Source: an uncultured Eubacteriales bacterium
Lineage (GTDB): Bacteria; Bacillota; Clostridia; Oscillospirales; CAG-382
Reading direction: 5' to 3'
NCBI GenBank assembly: GCA_900546385.1
Contig: URCT01000034.1
Span: 1 to 21,036, forward strand
DNA length: 21,036 nt
Within the stretch, counting starts at the first letter, position 1. Each line of letters starts with the position of its first letter. The notes under the pieces were generated by a model, which was not told the origin of the DNA, searched no databases, and saw nothing but the letters and a program-made list of their open reading frames with translations. Of this stretch, positions 1-7,516 are shown piece by piece. A program made the position numbers and the translations under genes.

Positions 1-2056
1 GCACCAGGTGCTCGCTCTCGGTGTCGAGTGCGGAGGTGGCTTCGTCGAGAATGAGAATGCTCGGCTTTTGGATGAGCGCGCGCGCAATGGAAATACGTTG
101 TTTCTCGCCACCGGAAAGAGAGACACCGCCGCTTCCGGTGACCGTGTCATAGGCGTCGGGAAGCTTCATGATAAAATCATGCGCTCCGGCGTTTTTGGCT
201 GCCTCGATGACCTCTTCCATAGAGGCGTCAGGACGTGCATAACGGATGTTGTCGGCAATACTTCCCATAAACAGATAGGTTTCCTGGGAGACCACGCCGA
301 TGCTCTTACGGAGCGTTTCGAAAGCGATTTTCTTTACCGGAATGCCGTCGATGGTGATTTCACCGCCGGTCACGTCATACATACGGGAAATAAGATTGAT
401 AATGGTGGATTTTCCGGCGCCGGTTTTTCCGACAAGACCGGTAAAATGCCCGGCTTCGGTCTTGAAGGACAGATTTTTCAAGATCGGCCGTCCGGCTTCG
501 TATTCAAACGAAACGTTTTTGAACTCGATATCGCCCTTGAGTTCGCCGCCCGGCACTTCGACGGGATCCTTCGGGTCTTTGACCTCCGGCTCGCTGTCCA
601 AAATCTCGAACATACGGCTGACCGCATCCATACACCGCGCCCAGTCGTTGCCCATGTACATGAAGAAGTACATCGGACCCCAGATAATGCCGAAATAGCT
701 GATTAACAGCGTCAAGCCGCCGAATTGCAGCTTGCCGTTCAGCACGAAATACACGCCAAGGCAATAGATAAGCCCGGTAAAAACGCTGTATAAGCCCTCT
801 TGAATCGGGAAAAAGTGTGCACTGCGGCGGTCACGGTTGTATTCGGCATCGTACAGCGCGTCGTTTTTGCCGCCGAAACGGGTGATCTCCTGTCCCTCTC
901 GCGCAAAGGCCTTGACCACGCGATGGCCGCCGACCGCATCGGATAACACCGCGTTCACGCCGCGGCGTGCGATATCCCGGCCGCGCCACATACGCTTTTG
1001 GCCGCGAAACCACACAAATTCAATGCCGATGACCACAAGCACCACGCCAAACATACACGCCGAAAGGATCGGGTTGATACTTAACATGAGCACCACAAGT
1101 CCGATGACCTTCACAACGTTGGACAGAAACTGCGGCGCAACATCCACAATAAAGCCGTAAACATCAAAGCTGTCGTTGTCCACGCGTCCCATGAGAGAGC
1201 CGGTCTGCTTATTGGTGAAAAACGCAAGCGACAGGTTCTGCATGGCGCAGAAAATGCGCACACGAAGCTGATGGATGACCTGCGGCGTGACACGGCTTAA
1301 AATAATGCCCGAAACCATGCGGAAAACCATGGAAACAAACGAAAACGCCGCCATGCACAGAATGACAAACAGGATCTGCCCGTACATACTTCCGCCCTCG
1401 GTCAACACATCGTCGTATAACAGCTTTGTGCCGAAATACGGTGCCACCAGTTCCAAGCCGACCGCAAGCCAAATGAGTGCCAAAATAACAAGCATTTGTT
1501 TCTTGAACGCACCGAACAGACTGAGAAGCCTGCCGAGAAGGCCGGATTTTTTGGTGCAGTGCGGACAGAACCGCCGGTTTGGGTCGGGATATTTTTCGCC
1601 GCACTTCGGACAGTACAAATGCTTGTCCTCCAAAGCCGAATCGTCCGGCGTTTCGCCTTTTTTGATACACTCGAAGCGGCGGCAGAACTGGCCGAACTTT
1701 TCGCCGAAGCCTGCGGAAAAGCGCGCAAGCGGCACGTCTCTTCCATCCGAAAAGGTTGCCATCAGCCTTGACGCATAGGTATAGCGGTCAACGCTTAAGC
1801 ATTCGATTTCCTTGACCGGATATTCGGCAAATTCCTTAAAATCGAAACCGGCATCGTAATGACGCCCCTTCTTTTTCAGCCGATCGTAACCGGAAAGCAA
1901 ATACAGCTTTTCATCGTCAAAGGCAATGTATACGTCATAATAGCAGCCGTCGCCGTCAAGATCGGCTTTGACGCAGTATTTCAGGTTTTCGGGATCGACG
2001 CCGCGGCAGGAAAATGCCTGTTCGACCGCGCCCGAAAGCTTATCAAAATATTTCAT
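1..2056 (-). CDS. ABC exporter, fused permease and ATPase, with N-terminal zinc ribbon (C-terminus cut by window edge)
   Basis: The frame is open from an ATG at 2054-2056 to the window edge (685 codons); GGAGGA at 2062-2067 supports the start. Residues 1 to about 145 form a soluble domain resembling a PH-like fold. A zinc ribbon follows (CPKC at C149/C152, CPHC at C164/C167), then a transmembrane exporter domain from about residue 185 and a nucleotide-binding domain. Walker A is GLVGKTGAGKST (K549), the signature LSGGEKQR starts at L647, and Walker B ILILDEATSALD has catalytic E672. The H-loop lies outside the window. This is a homo- or heterodimeric type IV (MsbA/LmrA-like) exporter in the cytoplasmic membrane; the substrate cannot be told. 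It has its own promoter and appears to be a single-gene unit, divergent from the NYN gene. The N-terminal extension is absent from classic MsbA/LmrA-type exporters. Confidence 0.94.
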   Translation of the reverse strand, partial: MKYFDKLSGAVEQAFSCRGVDPENLKYCVKADLDGDGCYYDVYIAFDDEKLYLLSGYDRLKKKGRHYDAGFDFKEFAEYPVKEIECLSVDRYTYASRLMATFSDGRDVPLARFSAGFGEKFGQFCRRFECIKKGETPDDSALEDKHLYCPKCGEKYPDPNRRFCPHCTKKSGLLGRLLSLFGAFKKQMLVILALIWLAVGLELVAPYFGTKLLYDDVLTEGGSMYGQILFVILCMAAFSFVSMVFRMVSGIILSRVTPQVIHQLRVRIFCAMQNLSLAFFTNKQTGSLMGRVDNDSFDVYGFIVDVAPQFLSNVVKVIGLVVLMLSINPILSACMFGVVLVVIGIEFVWFRGQKRMWRGRDIARRGVNAVLSDAVGGHRVVKAFAREGQEITRFGGKNDALYDAEYNRDRRSAHFFPIQEGLYSVFTGLIYCLGVYFVLNGKLQFGGLTLLISYFGIIWGPMYFFMYMGNDWARCMDAVSRMFEILDSEPEVKDPKDPVEVPGGELKGDIEFKNVSFEYEAGRPILKNLSFKTEAGHFTGLVGKTGAGKSTIINLISRMYDVTGGEITIDGIPVKKIAFETLRKSIGVVSQETYLFMGSIADNIRYARPDASMEEVIEAAKNAGAHDFIMKLPDAYDTVTGSGGVSLSGGEKQRISIARALIQKPSILILDEATSALDTESEHLV

Positions 2057-2129
2057 GAAACATCCTCCGAAGCAAACACGTGCTGCGATAAAACCGTTCT
2101 CACAAAAGCTTATTTTGCAGTAGTACCGT

Positions 2130-2158
2130 ATTATAGCATATGCTGTCAAAAAATGCAA
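2130..2158 (-). promoter_or_regulatory. SigA-type promoter of the ABC exporter gene
   Basis: Read on the minus strand: -35 TTGCAT (2153-2158), a 17-bp spacer, -10 TATAAT (2130-2135) with an extended TGC immediately upstream of the -10. Transcription would start near 2123, leaving a leader of roughly 67 bases before the ATG at 2056. Confidence 0.7.
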
Positions 2159-2214
2159 GCCGTTTATCCGATTTTTCAGCAAATATTAAGAATCCGACAG
2201 CTTTTTGAAAAGAG

Positions 2215-2259
2215 GTGCAAAAAAACGTAAAAATATCGTGAACCGGCGTTTTTTTGCAC
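2215..2259. repeat. Perfect 13-bp inverted repeat between divergent promoters
   Basis: The left arm GTGCAAAAAAACG (2215-2227) and right arm CGTTTTTTTGCAC (2247-2259) are exact reverse complements separated by 19 bases. The arms lie just upstream of the NYN promoter -35 box (2267) and upstream of the exporter promoter on the other strand. The position suits an operator shared by both genes. The run of seven A/T pairs and long loop make a terminator less convincing. Confidence 0.55.
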
Positions 2260-2266
2260 ATTTTAC

Positions 2267-2295
2267 TTGAAAAAAGCGCGTGCTTGTGCTATAAT
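2267..2295 (+). promoter_or_regulatory. SigA-type promoter of the NYN-domain gene
   Basis: -35 TTGAAA at 2267-2272, 17-bp spacer, perfect -10 TATAAT at 2290-2295. Transcription would begin near 2302, about 50 bases before the Shine-Dalgarno. The TTG that could be read as a start at 2267 is the -35 box itself and so cannot be the translation start. Confidence 0.8.
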
Positions 2296-2353
2296 AATCT
2301 GTAAGCATATTTGTCCGAATAAATACAACTCCGCAAGAAAGGAGGAAACGGAT

Positions 2354-3115
2354 ATATTCGGATTTTTCAAAAAAGCAAAAACACATGAACAGGCAAAGGC
2401 GGCCGTCTTTGTGGATTACGAACACTGGTACATTTCCCTTGACCGCAATTACCACACGCGACCGGATCTTGCCGCCTTTACCGACGAAATCAAAAAGCAA
2501 TACCACGTGGTTTCCTATACGTTTTTCGGCGATTTTTCCAATCCGTCCTTACAGAACGAGATGCACACCATCCGCGCCTACACCAACGATATCGTGGAAA
2601 CCAAAAACGGCGGCGGCTACTTCAAAAAGGATTTTACCGATTTTATCATGCTCGATAAGATTTATCAAACCGCCTATTCCGATAAGGACATCGACACGTA
2701 TATCATTTTTACCGGCGACAGCCATTTTACGTCGGTCGTCCTGTTTCTGAAAAATGTATGCCGCAAAAATGTGGTGGTATACGGCGTAAAAAACGCCTTC
2801 TCGGGTCAGCTTGCCACGGCGGCAAGCAAAAGCCGCGTCATTGAGCCGGATGAGCTTGCAGGGCTTTGCCGCGCCATTATCGAAAACATTTATGCTTTGG
2901 AGCAAGCCTCCAAGGACGCGTATCCGACCTTTATGAAAACCATCGACGCGGTCGCTGCCAAAACAGGCACGGACAAGACAGAGGTCAAACGTGCCATGGA
3001 ACAGCTTCTCGAAAAAAACTGTATTTCACAGTATGTGAAAAAATTCGGTGATAAAGAGGTGCGGCTGTTAAAGGTCGATTACAAGCTCTGCGAAAAGCTC
3101 GGTTATTTTCGATAA
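2354..3115 (+). CDS. NYN-domain (LabA/DUF88, PIN-like) ribonuclease-like protein, probable ATA start
   Basis: Residues 1 to about 160 (numbered from 2354) match the NYN fold: beta-1 VFVDYEHW with D21, an acidic helix KKDFTDF with D96, and strand FTGDSHF with D122. These are the usual acidic metal-binding positions of PIN-like nucleases, so RNA cleavage is the likely activity, though no substrate is indicated. The C-terminal ~65 residues look like a winged-helix-type nucleic-acid-binding region. No ATG, GTG or TTG lies in frame between the promoter and beta-1: the in-frame GTG at 2411 is inside beta-1, and the TTG at 2267 is in the -35 box. AAAGGAGG (2338-2345) sits 8 bases before ATA at 2354, giving the sensible N-terminus (M)FGFFKK and 253 residues. 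Monocistronic, divergent from the ABC exporter. Confidence 0.8.
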   Translation: MFGFFKKAKTHEQAKAAVFVDYEHWYISLDRNYHTRPDLAAFTDEIKKQYHVVSYTFFGDFSNPSLQNEMHTIRAYTNDIVETKNGGGYFKKDFTDFIMLDKIYQTAYSDKDIDTYIIFTGDSHFTSVVLFLKNVCRKNVVVYGVKNAFSGQLATAASKSRVIEPDELAGLCRAIIENIYALEQASKDAYPTFMKTIDAVAAKTGTDKTEVKRAMEQLLEKNCISQYVKKFGDKEVRLLKVDYKLCEKLGYFR

Positions 3116-3122
3116 CCCTTTT
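3101..3122 (+). terminator. Weak terminator-like hairpin at the end of the NYN gene
   Basis: GGTTAT (3101-3106) pairs with ATAACC (3112-3117) across a five-base loop and is followed by CTTTTC. The stem is only 6 bp and includes the stop codon, so termination may be partial and some reading into iorA is possible. Confidence 0.3.
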
Positions 3123-3142
3123 CGCCTCACCCTTTCCGCCGA

Positions 3143-3170
3143 TTCCCGGACAAATATGCTTTTTTATGAT
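3143..3170 (+). promoter_or_regulatory. Possible promoter of the ior-paaK operon
   Basis: A -10-like TATGAT lies at 3165-3170, about 40 bases before the iorA start, with only a weak -35 candidate (TTCCCG, 3143-3148, 16-bp spacer). The match is poor compared with other promoters in the window, so an activator or a different start point is possible. Confidence 0.3.
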
Positions 3171-3211
3171 AAAAAACGGATAAAACCCTCTGAAAGGAAC
3201 GATACATACAC

Positions 3212-4945
3212 ATGAAAGAACTAATGCTCGGAAATAAAGCGGTCGCGCGCGGTCTTTATGAGGCCTCCTGCGGCTTCGCGTCCAGCTATCCCGGCACGCC
3301 CAGCACGGAGATCACCGAATGTGCCGCTTTGTATCCCGAAATCTATGCCGAATGGGCACCCAACGAAAAAGTGGCTCTTGAAGCAGCCCTCGGTGCTGCC
3401 ATCAGCGGCGTGCGCTCGTTCTGCGCCATGAAGCACGTGGGACTCAACGTTGCGGCCGACCCGCTTTTCATCACCTCCTACACCGGCATCGGCGCCGGTA
3501 TGCTCATTGCCGTGGCCGACGATCCCGGTATGCATTCGTCGCAGAACGAACAGGATTCGCGCCACTATGCCATTGCGGCCAAGCTTCCCATGCTTGAACC
3601 GTCCGATTCGGCCGACTGCTTGGAATTTACGCGCGACGCCTATGCTCTTTCCGAAAAATTCGATACGCCGTTTATTCTGCGCACCTCCACACGCGTGGCG
3701 CATTCGCAGAGCATCGTCGAAACCGGCGAACGTGAAGAGGTCGCCATCAAGCTGTATGAAAAAAATCCGGCAAAATATGTCATGGCTCCGGCAAACGCCA
3801 TCAAGCGTCATGTAGTCGTTGAGAAACGTTTAGACGAAATCGCCGAATGGGCCAACACCTGCAAATACAACCGCACCGAGTTTTATTCGAAGAAGATCGG
3901 CATCATCTGCGCCGGTTCGACCTATGTTTACGCAAAGGAAGTTTTCGGCGAAAACGCGTCGTATCTGAAACTCGGACTTGTCAATCCGCTGCCGGACAAG
4001 TTGATCTGCTCGTTCTGCGCCGAAGTGGAACGTGTGATTGTCGTCGAAGAGCTTGATCCGGTCATCGAGACCTATGTCAAGTCGCTCGGCATCGCCTGCG
4101 ACGGAAAGAATCTGCTGCCGGAGCTTTCGGAATTCTCGCAAGAGGTTCTTGCAAAATGCTTGCTTGACAAGCAACCCGAATTTGTCGCAATCGAAGACGA
4201 GATTCCCAACCGTCCGCCGGTTCTCTGTCCGGGATGTCCGCACAGAGGCTTGTTCTTTGCACTCAAAAAGATGAAAGTCACGGTCAGCGGCGACATCGGC
4301 TGCTACACACTCGGCTCGGCGCCGCCTCTTTCGGCAGTCGATTCGACGCTGTGCATGGGCGCATCGATTTCGGGCTTGCACGGCATGAACAAGTCCGGCG
4401 GCATTTCGCCGGAAAACTCGGTTGCCGTGATCGGCGACTCGACGTTTGCGCATTCCGGTGTAACTGGCCTTATGAACATTGTCTACAACAAAGGCATTTC
4501 GACAGTCATCATCGCCGACAACAGCATTACCGGCATGACCGGCCACCAACAGAATCCGACCACCGGCAAGACCTTAAAGGGTGAGCCGACCTATGCGTTG
4601 AATCTCGAAAAGTTATGCGACGCGCTCGGCATCAAGGATGTCAAGGTCATCGACCCGAACGACATCAAAGGCATGGAGGAAGGGCTTCGCGATTCGCTTT
4701 CGCGCAAGGAACCGTCTGTTATCATTTCGCGCCGTCCGTGTGTTCTGTTAAAGGAAGTCAAAAAGGACGCCTATTATGTCATCGACTCCGAAAAGTGCCG
4801 CTCCTGCAAGGCTTGTATGCAGATCGGCTGCCCGGCCATCCACATGGAAAACGGCAAGGCGTGCATCGATACCACGCTCTGCACCGGCTGTGACCTGTGC
4901 AGCAAGATGTGTCATTTCGGCTGCATGGAACGCAAAATGCGCTAA
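3212..4945 (+). CDS. iorA: Indolepyruvate:ferredoxin oxidoreductase, alpha subunit
   Basis: The enzyme oxidatively decarboxylates indolepyruvate and related aryl-pyruvates to aryl-acetyl-CoA, reducing ferredoxin; in some anaerobes it runs in reverse, carboxylating aryl-acetyl-CoA. At 577 residues it is close to family length. The N-terminal pyrimidine domain contains SSYPGTPSTEITE. The thiamine diphosphate domain has CPGCPHRG (C339, C342), GDIGCYTLG (D361) and GDSTFAHSG (D409). The C-terminus is a two-cluster ferredoxin domain: C529-C532-C535-C540 and C557-C560-C563-C567, all eight cysteines present. ATG at 3212 follows AAAGGA. It is the first gene of an operon; iorB begins 23 bases downstream. 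The enzyme is cytoplasmic, oxygen-sensitive and acts as a complex with IorB. Confidence 0.96.
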   Translation: MKELMLGNKAVARGLYEASCGFASSYPGTPSTEITECAALYPEIYAEWAPNEKVALEAALGAAISGVRSFCAMKHVGLNVAADPLFITSYTGIGAGMLIAVADDPGMHSSQNEQDSRHYAIAAKLPMLEPSDSADCLEFTRDAYALSEKFDTPFILRTSTRVAHSQSIVETGEREEVAIKLYEKNPAKYVMAPANAIKRHVVVEKRLDEIAEWANTCKYNRTEFYSKKIGIICAGSTYVYAKEVFGENASYLKLGLVNPLPDKLICSFCAEVERVIVVEELDPVIETYVKSLGIACDGKNLLPELSEFSQEVLAKCLLDKQPEFVAIEDEIPNRPPVLCPGCPHRGLFFALKKMKVTVSGDIGCYTLGSAPPLSAVDSTLCMGASISGLHGMNKSGGISPENSVAVIGDSTFAHSGVTGLMNIVYNKGISTVIIADNSITGMTGHQQNPTTGKTLKGEPTYALNLEKLCDALGIKDVKVIDPNDIKGMEEGLRDSLSRKEPSVIISRRPCVLLKEVKKDAYYVIDSEKCRSCKACMQIGCPAIHMENGKACIDTTLCTGCDLCSKMCHFGCMERKMR

Positions 4946-4968
4946 GCGTCAGATTGGAGGAAAACAAA

Positions 4969-5541
4969 GTGACTACAAATATTATGATTGCCGGTGTCGG
5001 CGGACAGGGTTCGCTGCTTGCCAGCCGCATTCTGGGTAACGCCTTTCTGTCGCTCGGCTATGACGTCAAGGTCTCCGAGGTTCACGGTATGAGCCAACGC
5101 GGCGGTTCGGTCGTAACCTATGTCAAATACGGCGAAAAGGTGGCTTCTCCCGTCATTTGCCGCGGCGAAGCAGACTTTCTCATCTCGTTTGAATTACTCG
5201 AAGCGGCACGCTGGCTTCCCTATCTGAAAAAAGGCGGCGTGGTGGTGACAAGCACCCAAAAGATCGAGCCGATGCCGGTCATTATGGGCGTAAAGGAATA
5301 TCCGGAGCATATCGTCGAAAAAATCGAAGCGGCCGGTGTGAAGCTCATGCACGCCGATGCGCTTTCGCTTGCCGAAGAATGCGGCTCGTCCAAGGCATCG
5401 AACGTGGTGTTGATCGGTATGTTTGCCAAGCATTCGGACATTCCGAAGGACGTGTTTGTCAAAGCCGTGGAAGAATGCGTTCCCGAAAAGTTCCGCAAGC
5501 TCAATCTCGATGCCTTTGAAAAAGGCTATGCACTCGATTAA
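4969..5541 (+). CDS. iorB: Indolepyruvate:ferredoxin oxidoreductase, beta subunit
   Basis: This is the gamma-domain-type subunit that pairs with IorA. N-terminal TTNIMIAGVGGQGSLLASRI and EVHGMSQRGGSVVTYVKYG are the family hallmarks. A GTG start at 4969 is chosen because GGAGG at 4956-4960 precedes it by 8 bases and the protein then begins right at the glycine-rich strand; the longer reading from 4897 would overlap iorA and add an unrelated stretch. It gives 190 residues, the usual length. It lies 23 bases after iorA and 38 bases before paaK, consistent with one transcript. Confidence 0.95.
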   Translation: MTTNIMIAGVGGQGSLLASRILGNAFLSLGYDVKVSEVHGMSQRGGSVVTYVKYGEKVASPVICRGEADFLISFELLEAARWLPYLKKGGVVVTSTQKIEPMPVIMGVKEYPEHIVEKIEAAGVKLMHADALSLAEECGSSKASNVVLIGMFAKHSDIPKDVFVKAVEECVPEKFRKLNLDAFEKGYALD

Positions 5542-5579
5542 ACAGATCAATCAAATACGAAAGCAAGGACGAACAAACA

Positions 5580-6887
5580 ATGGCTAAGTATTATAATGAA
5601 AGCATTGAAACGGCAAGCCGGGATAAGCTTGCCGCCCTCCAAAGCGAACGGCTTGTAAAAACCGTAAAACGCGTGTATGACAACGTTCCGGCATACCGGA
5701 AAAAGATGGACGACATCGGCTTGAAGCCGGAGGACATCAAGAGTGTGGACGATCTTTCCAAGCTGCCGTTCACCTACAAGCAGGATCTGCGCGACAACTA
5801 TCCGTATGGATTGTTCGCCTGCCCGATGCGCGACGTGGTGCGCATTCACGCCTCCAGCGGCACAACCGGCAAGCAGACCGTCGTGGGATACACCGAAAAC
5901 GACCTCGATATGTGGGCGGAATGTGCGGCACGCGCCATCGTTGCTGCCGGCGGCACGCCCGATGATATTGTGCACGTTTCCTACGGCTACGGGCTTTTCA
6001 CCGGCGGTCTCGGCATTCATGCCGGTGCTCAAAAGTTAGGCGCAGCCGTTGTTCCGGCTTCCACCGGCAACACACGCCGCCAATTGCAGATTTTCAAGGA
6101 TTTCGGTTCTACCATACTCTGCTGCACGCCGTCGTATGCCATGTATCTTGCCGACAGCCTTGCCGAATACGGCATAACCAACGAGGATTTGAAGCTGAGA
6201 ATCGGTATTTTCGGTGCAGAGCCGTGGACGCCCGGTATGCGTGACCAAATCGAAAAGAAGCTCGGTATCGTTGCGCACGACATCTATGGACTTTCCGAAG
6301 TAGCCGGTCCCGGCGTGTCGTTTGACTGCGAATGCCAAAACGGACTTCACATCAACGAGGACAACTTCATTCCGGAAATCATCGATCCCGAAACCGGCGA
6401 GGTTCTTCCCTACGGCGAACAGGGCGAGCTTGTCTTTACCTGCATTACCAAGGAAGCGCTGCCGCTCATCCGCTACCGCACAAAGGATATTTCGTCGCTC
6501 TGCATCGAAAAGTGTTCTTGCGGACGCACGTTTGTGCGCATGAGCAAGGTCACCGGACGCAGCGACGATATGCTCATCATCCGCGGCGTCAACGTATTCC
6601 CGTCGCAGGTGGAATCGGTGCTTCTCACCATCAAAGAAGCCGCGCCCTATTATCAGCTCGTGGTCGATCGCAAGAACAATCTCGACACGCTCGAGGTGCG
6701 CGTGGAAATGACCGAAGGCCTGTTCTCGGACAGCGTGAGAGAAATCGAACGCATCGAAAACGAAATCCACAAGAAGCTCGACAGCGTTCTCGGCATTTCT
6801 GCCAAAGTAACGCTCGTCGAACCGTTTGCCATTGAACGCAGCGAAGGAAAAGCCAAGCGCGTCATCGACAAACGCGAACTTAAGTAA
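5580..6887 (+). CDS. paaK: Phenylacetate-CoA ligase family enzyme (aryl-acetate:CoA ligase, AMP-forming)
   Basis: The enzyme activates aryl-acetates to their CoA thioesters with ATP, or may act in the reverse direction. The 435 residues match the PaaK family. Visible motifs: the P-loop-like HASSGTTGK (H90-K98), YGLSEVAGPG in the middle, YRTKDISS, the hinge GRSDDMLIIRGVNVFPSQVE, and the C-terminal catalytic lysine region SEGKAKRV (K424). The ATG at 5580 follows AAGGA (5565-5569). It sits directly after iorB, and IOR makes or consumes exactly the aryl-acetyl-CoA this ligase handles. The pair therefore links aromatic amino-acid transamination products to aryl-acetates such as indoleacetate or phenylacetate. 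The direction (fermentative excretion or reductive re-assimilation) cannot be read from sequence. Confidence 0.93.
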   Translation: MAKYYNESIETASRDKLAALQSERLVKTVKRVYDNVPAYRKKMDDIGLKPEDIKSVDDLSKLPFTYKQDLRDNYPYGLFACPMRDVVRIHASSGTTGKQTVVGYTENDLDMWAECAARAIVAAGGTPDDIVHVSYGYGLFTGGLGIHAGAQKLGAAVVPASTGNTRRQLQIFKDFGSTILCCTPSYAMYLADSLAEYGITNEDLKLRIGIFGAEPWTPGMRDQIEKKLGIVAHDIYGLSEVAGPGVSFDCECQNGLHINEDNFIPEIIDPETGEVLPYGEQGELVFTCITKEALPLIRYRTKDISSLCIEKCSCGRTFVRMSKVTGRSDDMLIIRGVNVFPSQVESVLLTIKEAAPYYQLVVDRKNNLDTLEVRVEMTEGLFSDSVREIERIENEIHKKLDSVLGISAKVTLVEPFAIERSEGKAKRVIDKRELK

Positions 6888-6915
6888 TCAAACGGTCAGA
6901 ACGGAGGAAAACGCT

Positions 6916-7338
6916 ATGTTTATCAAGCAAATATCCGCATTTGTGGAGAATCGCCCGGGACGCATCGCCGAAATAACCGAGATTTTGGCTTCTCACAACA
7001 TCGATCTGCGTGCGCTGTCGGTTGCCGACACAACGGATTTCGGCATCCTGCGGATCATCGTGGACAGACCCGATGAAGTGACCGCCTTGCTTCGTGAAAA
7101 CCGCGTAACGGTAACGCTTACCGATGTGCTTGCCATCAAGCTTCCGGATAAGCCGGGCGCACTCAACTATATGCTGCGGCTGCTTGCCGACAACTGCGTG
7201 GCGGTGGAATATCTGTATGCGTTTGTCGCACCGGCGGAAGAAGGTTCTGCCTGCGTGGTGCTTCGCACGGACAACATTGCCAAAGCCGAAAGCCTTTTGA
7301 AGGACAACGGCTACAAGGGCATCGAAAATCTGCGGTAA
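6916..7338 (+). CDS. Tandem ACT-domain protein
   Basis: The 140-residue protein holds two ACT domains and nothing else. The first runs from about residue 3 to 68 (ISAFVENRPGRIAEITEIL), the second from about 70 to 138 (LAIKLPDKPGALNYMLRLL). The motif NRPGR/DKPGA at the strand-helix turn is the usual amino-acid-binding site. ATG at 6916 follows GGAGG (6903-6907) by 8 bases; the longer frame from 6826 would overlap paaK. Stand-alone tandem ACT proteins are often found beside paaK and ior genes, so it most likely senses an aromatic amino acid or aryl acid, either regulating the enzymes directly or through a partner. It has no DNA-binding domain of its own. Last gene of the operon. Confidence 0.9.
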   Translation: MFIKQISAFVENRPGRIAEITEILASHNIDLRALSVADTTDFGILRIIVDRPDEVTALLRENRVTVTLTDVLAIKLPDKPGALNYMLRLLADNCVAVEYLYAFVAPAEEGSACVVLRTDNIAKAESLLKDNGYKGIENLR

Positions 7339-7384
7339 TAAAACCGCTATGCGCGTTTTGCACAAACAGAAACGCCGCAAAATG

Positions 7385-7423
7385 CCTTCAAAAACGTGTT
7401 TTTGCCTTCTTGCTTTTTGAAGG
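7385..7423. repeat. Ten-base inverted repeat with an alternative inner hairpin
   Basis: CCTTCAAAAA (7385-7394) and TTTTTGAAGG (7414-7423) are exact reverse complements. Within them CAAAAAC-GT-GTTTTTG (7389-7404) can form a competing small hairpin followed by a T-rich stretch. This may be the AU-rich end of the ior-paaK-ACT transcript; it also overlaps the -35 region of the next promoter. Confidence 0.4.
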
Positions 7424-7438
7424 AAAAAATGCTATACT
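7410..7438 (+). promoter_or_regulatory. Promoter ahead of the MATE transporter gene
   Basis: -35 TTGCTT at 7410-7415, 17-bp spacer, -10 TATACT at 7433-7438; transcription would begin near 7445. This start point is only about 12 bases upstream of a strong terminator hairpin. Confidence 0.65.
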
Positions 7439-7456
7439 ATTTGTAATCGAGCAGCG

Positions 7457-7502
7457 AACGCGTAAGTCCGGATTGGGACTTACGCGTTCTTTTATTTTTA
7501 TT
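7457..7502 (+). terminator. Strong intrinsic terminator between promoter and start of the MATE gene (possible attenuator)
   Basis: Perfect 13-bp stem AACGCGTAAGTCC (7457-7469) and GGACTTACGCGTT (7476-7488) with a six-base loop, followed by CTTTTATTTTTATTTT. The U-tract runs straight into the GGAGG (7505-7509) of the MATE gene. It could end read-through from the ior operon, attenuate the MATE transcript, or both. Confidence 0.8.
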
Positions 7503-7516
7503 TTGGAGGTTTTGAT

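Noticed and set aside
8..706. Long plus-strand open frame opposite the ABC exporter
   Set aside because: It is antisense to the well-supported ATPase domain, has no ribosome binding site or recognisable domain, and reflects codon bias of the real gene.
2267..2353. N-terminal extension of the NYN protein from TTG at 2267
   Set aside because: The TTG is the -35 hexamer of the gene's own promoter and the extension includes the -10 box and the Shine-Dalgarno, so it would not be transcribed.
3830..4549. 239-codon minus-strand open frame opposite iorA
   Set aside because: Shadow of the conserved iorA reading frame; low-complexity composition with no domain and no promoter.
7429..7446. Five-codon leader peptide (MLYYL) with GAAGG upstream of the MATE terminator
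   Set aside because: It overlaps the -10 box and lies upstream of the predicted transcription start, so it would be made only on read-through RNA; too short to support.
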